NCBI RefSeq assembly: GCF_020907405.1
Contig: NZ_JAJJOE010000004.1
Location: 124,001-188,000 of the forward strand
Length of the DNA stretch: 64,000 bases
Reading direction: 5' to 3'
Source: Arthrobacter sp. zg-Y769
GTDB lineage: Bacteria; Actinomycetota; Actinomycetes; Actinomycetales; Micrococcaceae
This document shows positions 63,252-64,000 of this stretch, piece by piece. Position 1 is the first letter of the stretch; the number at the start of each line of letters is the position of its first letter. The position numbers and the translations under genes were made by a program. Under the pieces are notes generated by a model. The model did not search any database. It saw nothing but the letters and a program-made list of their open reading frames with translations, and had not been told where the DNA came from.

Positions 63252-64000
63252 TTACTTCTTTTCTTCGTCGTCGACAACTTCGGCGTCAACGATGTCTTCG
63301 TCACCGGCGGCGCTGCCTGCAGCAGCACCGTCAGCCGGAGCACCGTCAGCAGCACCGGGGGCACCTTCGGCGCCGGCGGCGGAGGCCTGGGCGTAGATGG
63401 CTTCGCCCAGCTTGGTCTGGGAAGCCTGCAGCTTCTCAAACGCGGTCTTGACCTCGTCGTCGTTGTCCGTGCCCTCGAGCGCCTTCTTCAGCGCGTCGAC
63501 GTCGCCCTTGACCTCGGTCTTGACGTCTTCGGGCAGCTTGTCGTCATTGTCGGTGAGGAGCTTGTCCACCGAGTAGGCGAGCTGTTCGGCCGAGTTGCGG
63601 ACGTCTGCTGCCTCGCGGCGCAGCTTGTCTTCCGCTGCGTGCTCTTCGGCTTCGCGGACCATGCGGTCGATGTCTTCCTTGTTAAGGGAGGACCCGCCGG
63701 TGATGGTCATGGACTGCTCGGCGCCGGTGCCCTTGTCCTTGGCGGACACGTGCACAATGCCGTTGGCGTCGATGTCGAAGGTGACCTCGATCTGCGGGAC
63801 GCCGCGCGGAGCCGGAGCAATACCGGTCAGCTCGAAGGTGCCCAGCGGCTTGTTGTCGCGGGTGAACTCGCGTTCGCCCTGGAAGACCTGGATGGCCACG
63901 GACGGCTGGTTGTCATCCGCGGTGGTGAAGGTCTCGCTGCGCTTGGTGGGGATGGCCGTGTTGCGCTCGATCAGCTTGGTCATCACACCGCCCTTGGTTT
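63252..64000 (-). CDS. dnaK: chaperone DnaK (partial; N-terminal part beyond the right edge)
   Basis: Only the C-terminal 248 codons are in the window; the frame is open to the edge, reading [19 protein letters not shown], the substrate-binding domain start of Hsp70. [20 protein letters not shown]-like text ([14 protein letters not shown]) and [18 protein letters not shown] follow, then the lid helices, and the [16 protein letters not shown] tail. It binds unfolded proteins with ATP hydrolysis and is co-repressor with HspR in actinobacteria. It is the first gene of the operon; its promoter lies outside the window. Confidence 0.97.
   Translation of the reverse strand, partial: TKGGVMTKLIERNTAIPTKRSETFTTADDNQPSVAIQVFQGEREFTRDNKPLGTFELTGIAPAPRGVPQIEVTFDIDANGIVHVSAKDKGTGAEQSMTITGGSSLNKEDIDRMVREAEEHAAEDKLRREAADVRNSAEQLAYSVDKLLTDNDDKLPEDVKTEVKGDVDALKKALEGTDNDDEVKTAFEKLQASQTKLGEAIYAQASAAGAEGAPGAADGAPADGAAAGSAAGDEDIVDAEVVDDEEKK

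Overview
The window reads as a chromosomal stretch from a high-GC actinobacterium of the order Micrococcales, most likely Micrococcaceae (Arthrobacter or a close relative). Supporting signs are the very high GC, the HspR/HAIR heat-shock circuit, DUF3073 next to purM, a MarP protease, the actinobacterial 'helicase/secretion neighbourhood' Tad cluster, and many genes whose start codon sits 6-7 nt after a TAnnnT-type -10 box (leaderless style). From memory, much of the left two thirds matches the gene content of Mycobacterium tuberculosis Rv3646c-Rv3683 (topA, helicase, tad genes, acs, marP, nth, crp, ridA, ponA2, metallophosphoesterase), and the purC/D/F/M-DUF3073 block resembles Rv0772-Rv0810c. 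No insertion sequence, prophage, CRISPR array or rRNA was found. There is one tRNA.

Layout. 1-9.3 kb: a partial sugar-phosphate isomerase, an exopolyphosphatase-family protein, DNA topoisomerase I, a class I methyltransferase, a 3-ketosteroid-dehydrogenase-like flavoprotein and the tRNA hydroxylase TrhO, all on the minus strand. 9.3-17.7 kb: a GNAT acetyltransferase and a DEAH helicase (plus), convergent with a six-gene Tad-type pseudopilus/secretion operon (minus) whose first gene fuses a CpaE/Ssd-like domain to the TadA ATPase. 17.8-20.3 kb: an unusual single polypeptide joining an EthA-like Baeyer-Villiger monooxygenase to an alpha/beta hydrolase. 20.3-25.3 kb: a compact family A DNA polymerase, a Nudix hydrolase, endonuclease III and a membrane protein of unknown role. 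25.5-32 kb: acetyl-CoA synthetase with a candidate CRP site, an Ohr peroxidase divergent from a TetR regulator with a clear palindromic operator, an MHS-type transporter, AroQ, DUF2332 and a VOC protein. 32-39.5 kb: MarP, Crp, Nudix, RidA, DUF4177, a class A PBP, a metallophosphoesterase and tRNA-Pro(CGG). 39.5-46.9 kb: purC-purD (minus), asparaginase, a sterol-carrier-like protein, a small membrane protein, purF-purM (plus) and DUF3073. 47-57 kb: a Septum_form membrane protein, ClpB with a HAIR element, an SRPBCC protein, a lipoprotein PBP, YccF, a PNPOx-fold protein and an RhlE-like helicase. 57-64 kb: TrmB, an NYN-LOTUS protein, a DHFR-like reductase, a MOSC protein, and the 3' part of the dnaK-grpE-dnaJ-hspR operon, which runs off the right edge.

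Working together: purC/D/F/M make IMP precursors; HspR probably represses both its own dnaK operon and clpB through HAIR sites; Crp may control acs; the Tad genes appear to be one translationally coupled operon. The most notable observations are two gene fusions, an internal hairpin terminator between grpE and dnaJ, a clean TetR operator, a palindromic element near 59.3 kb, widespread leaderless starts, and a poly-G tract between terminator arms near 34.2 kb that looks like an assembly artefact.
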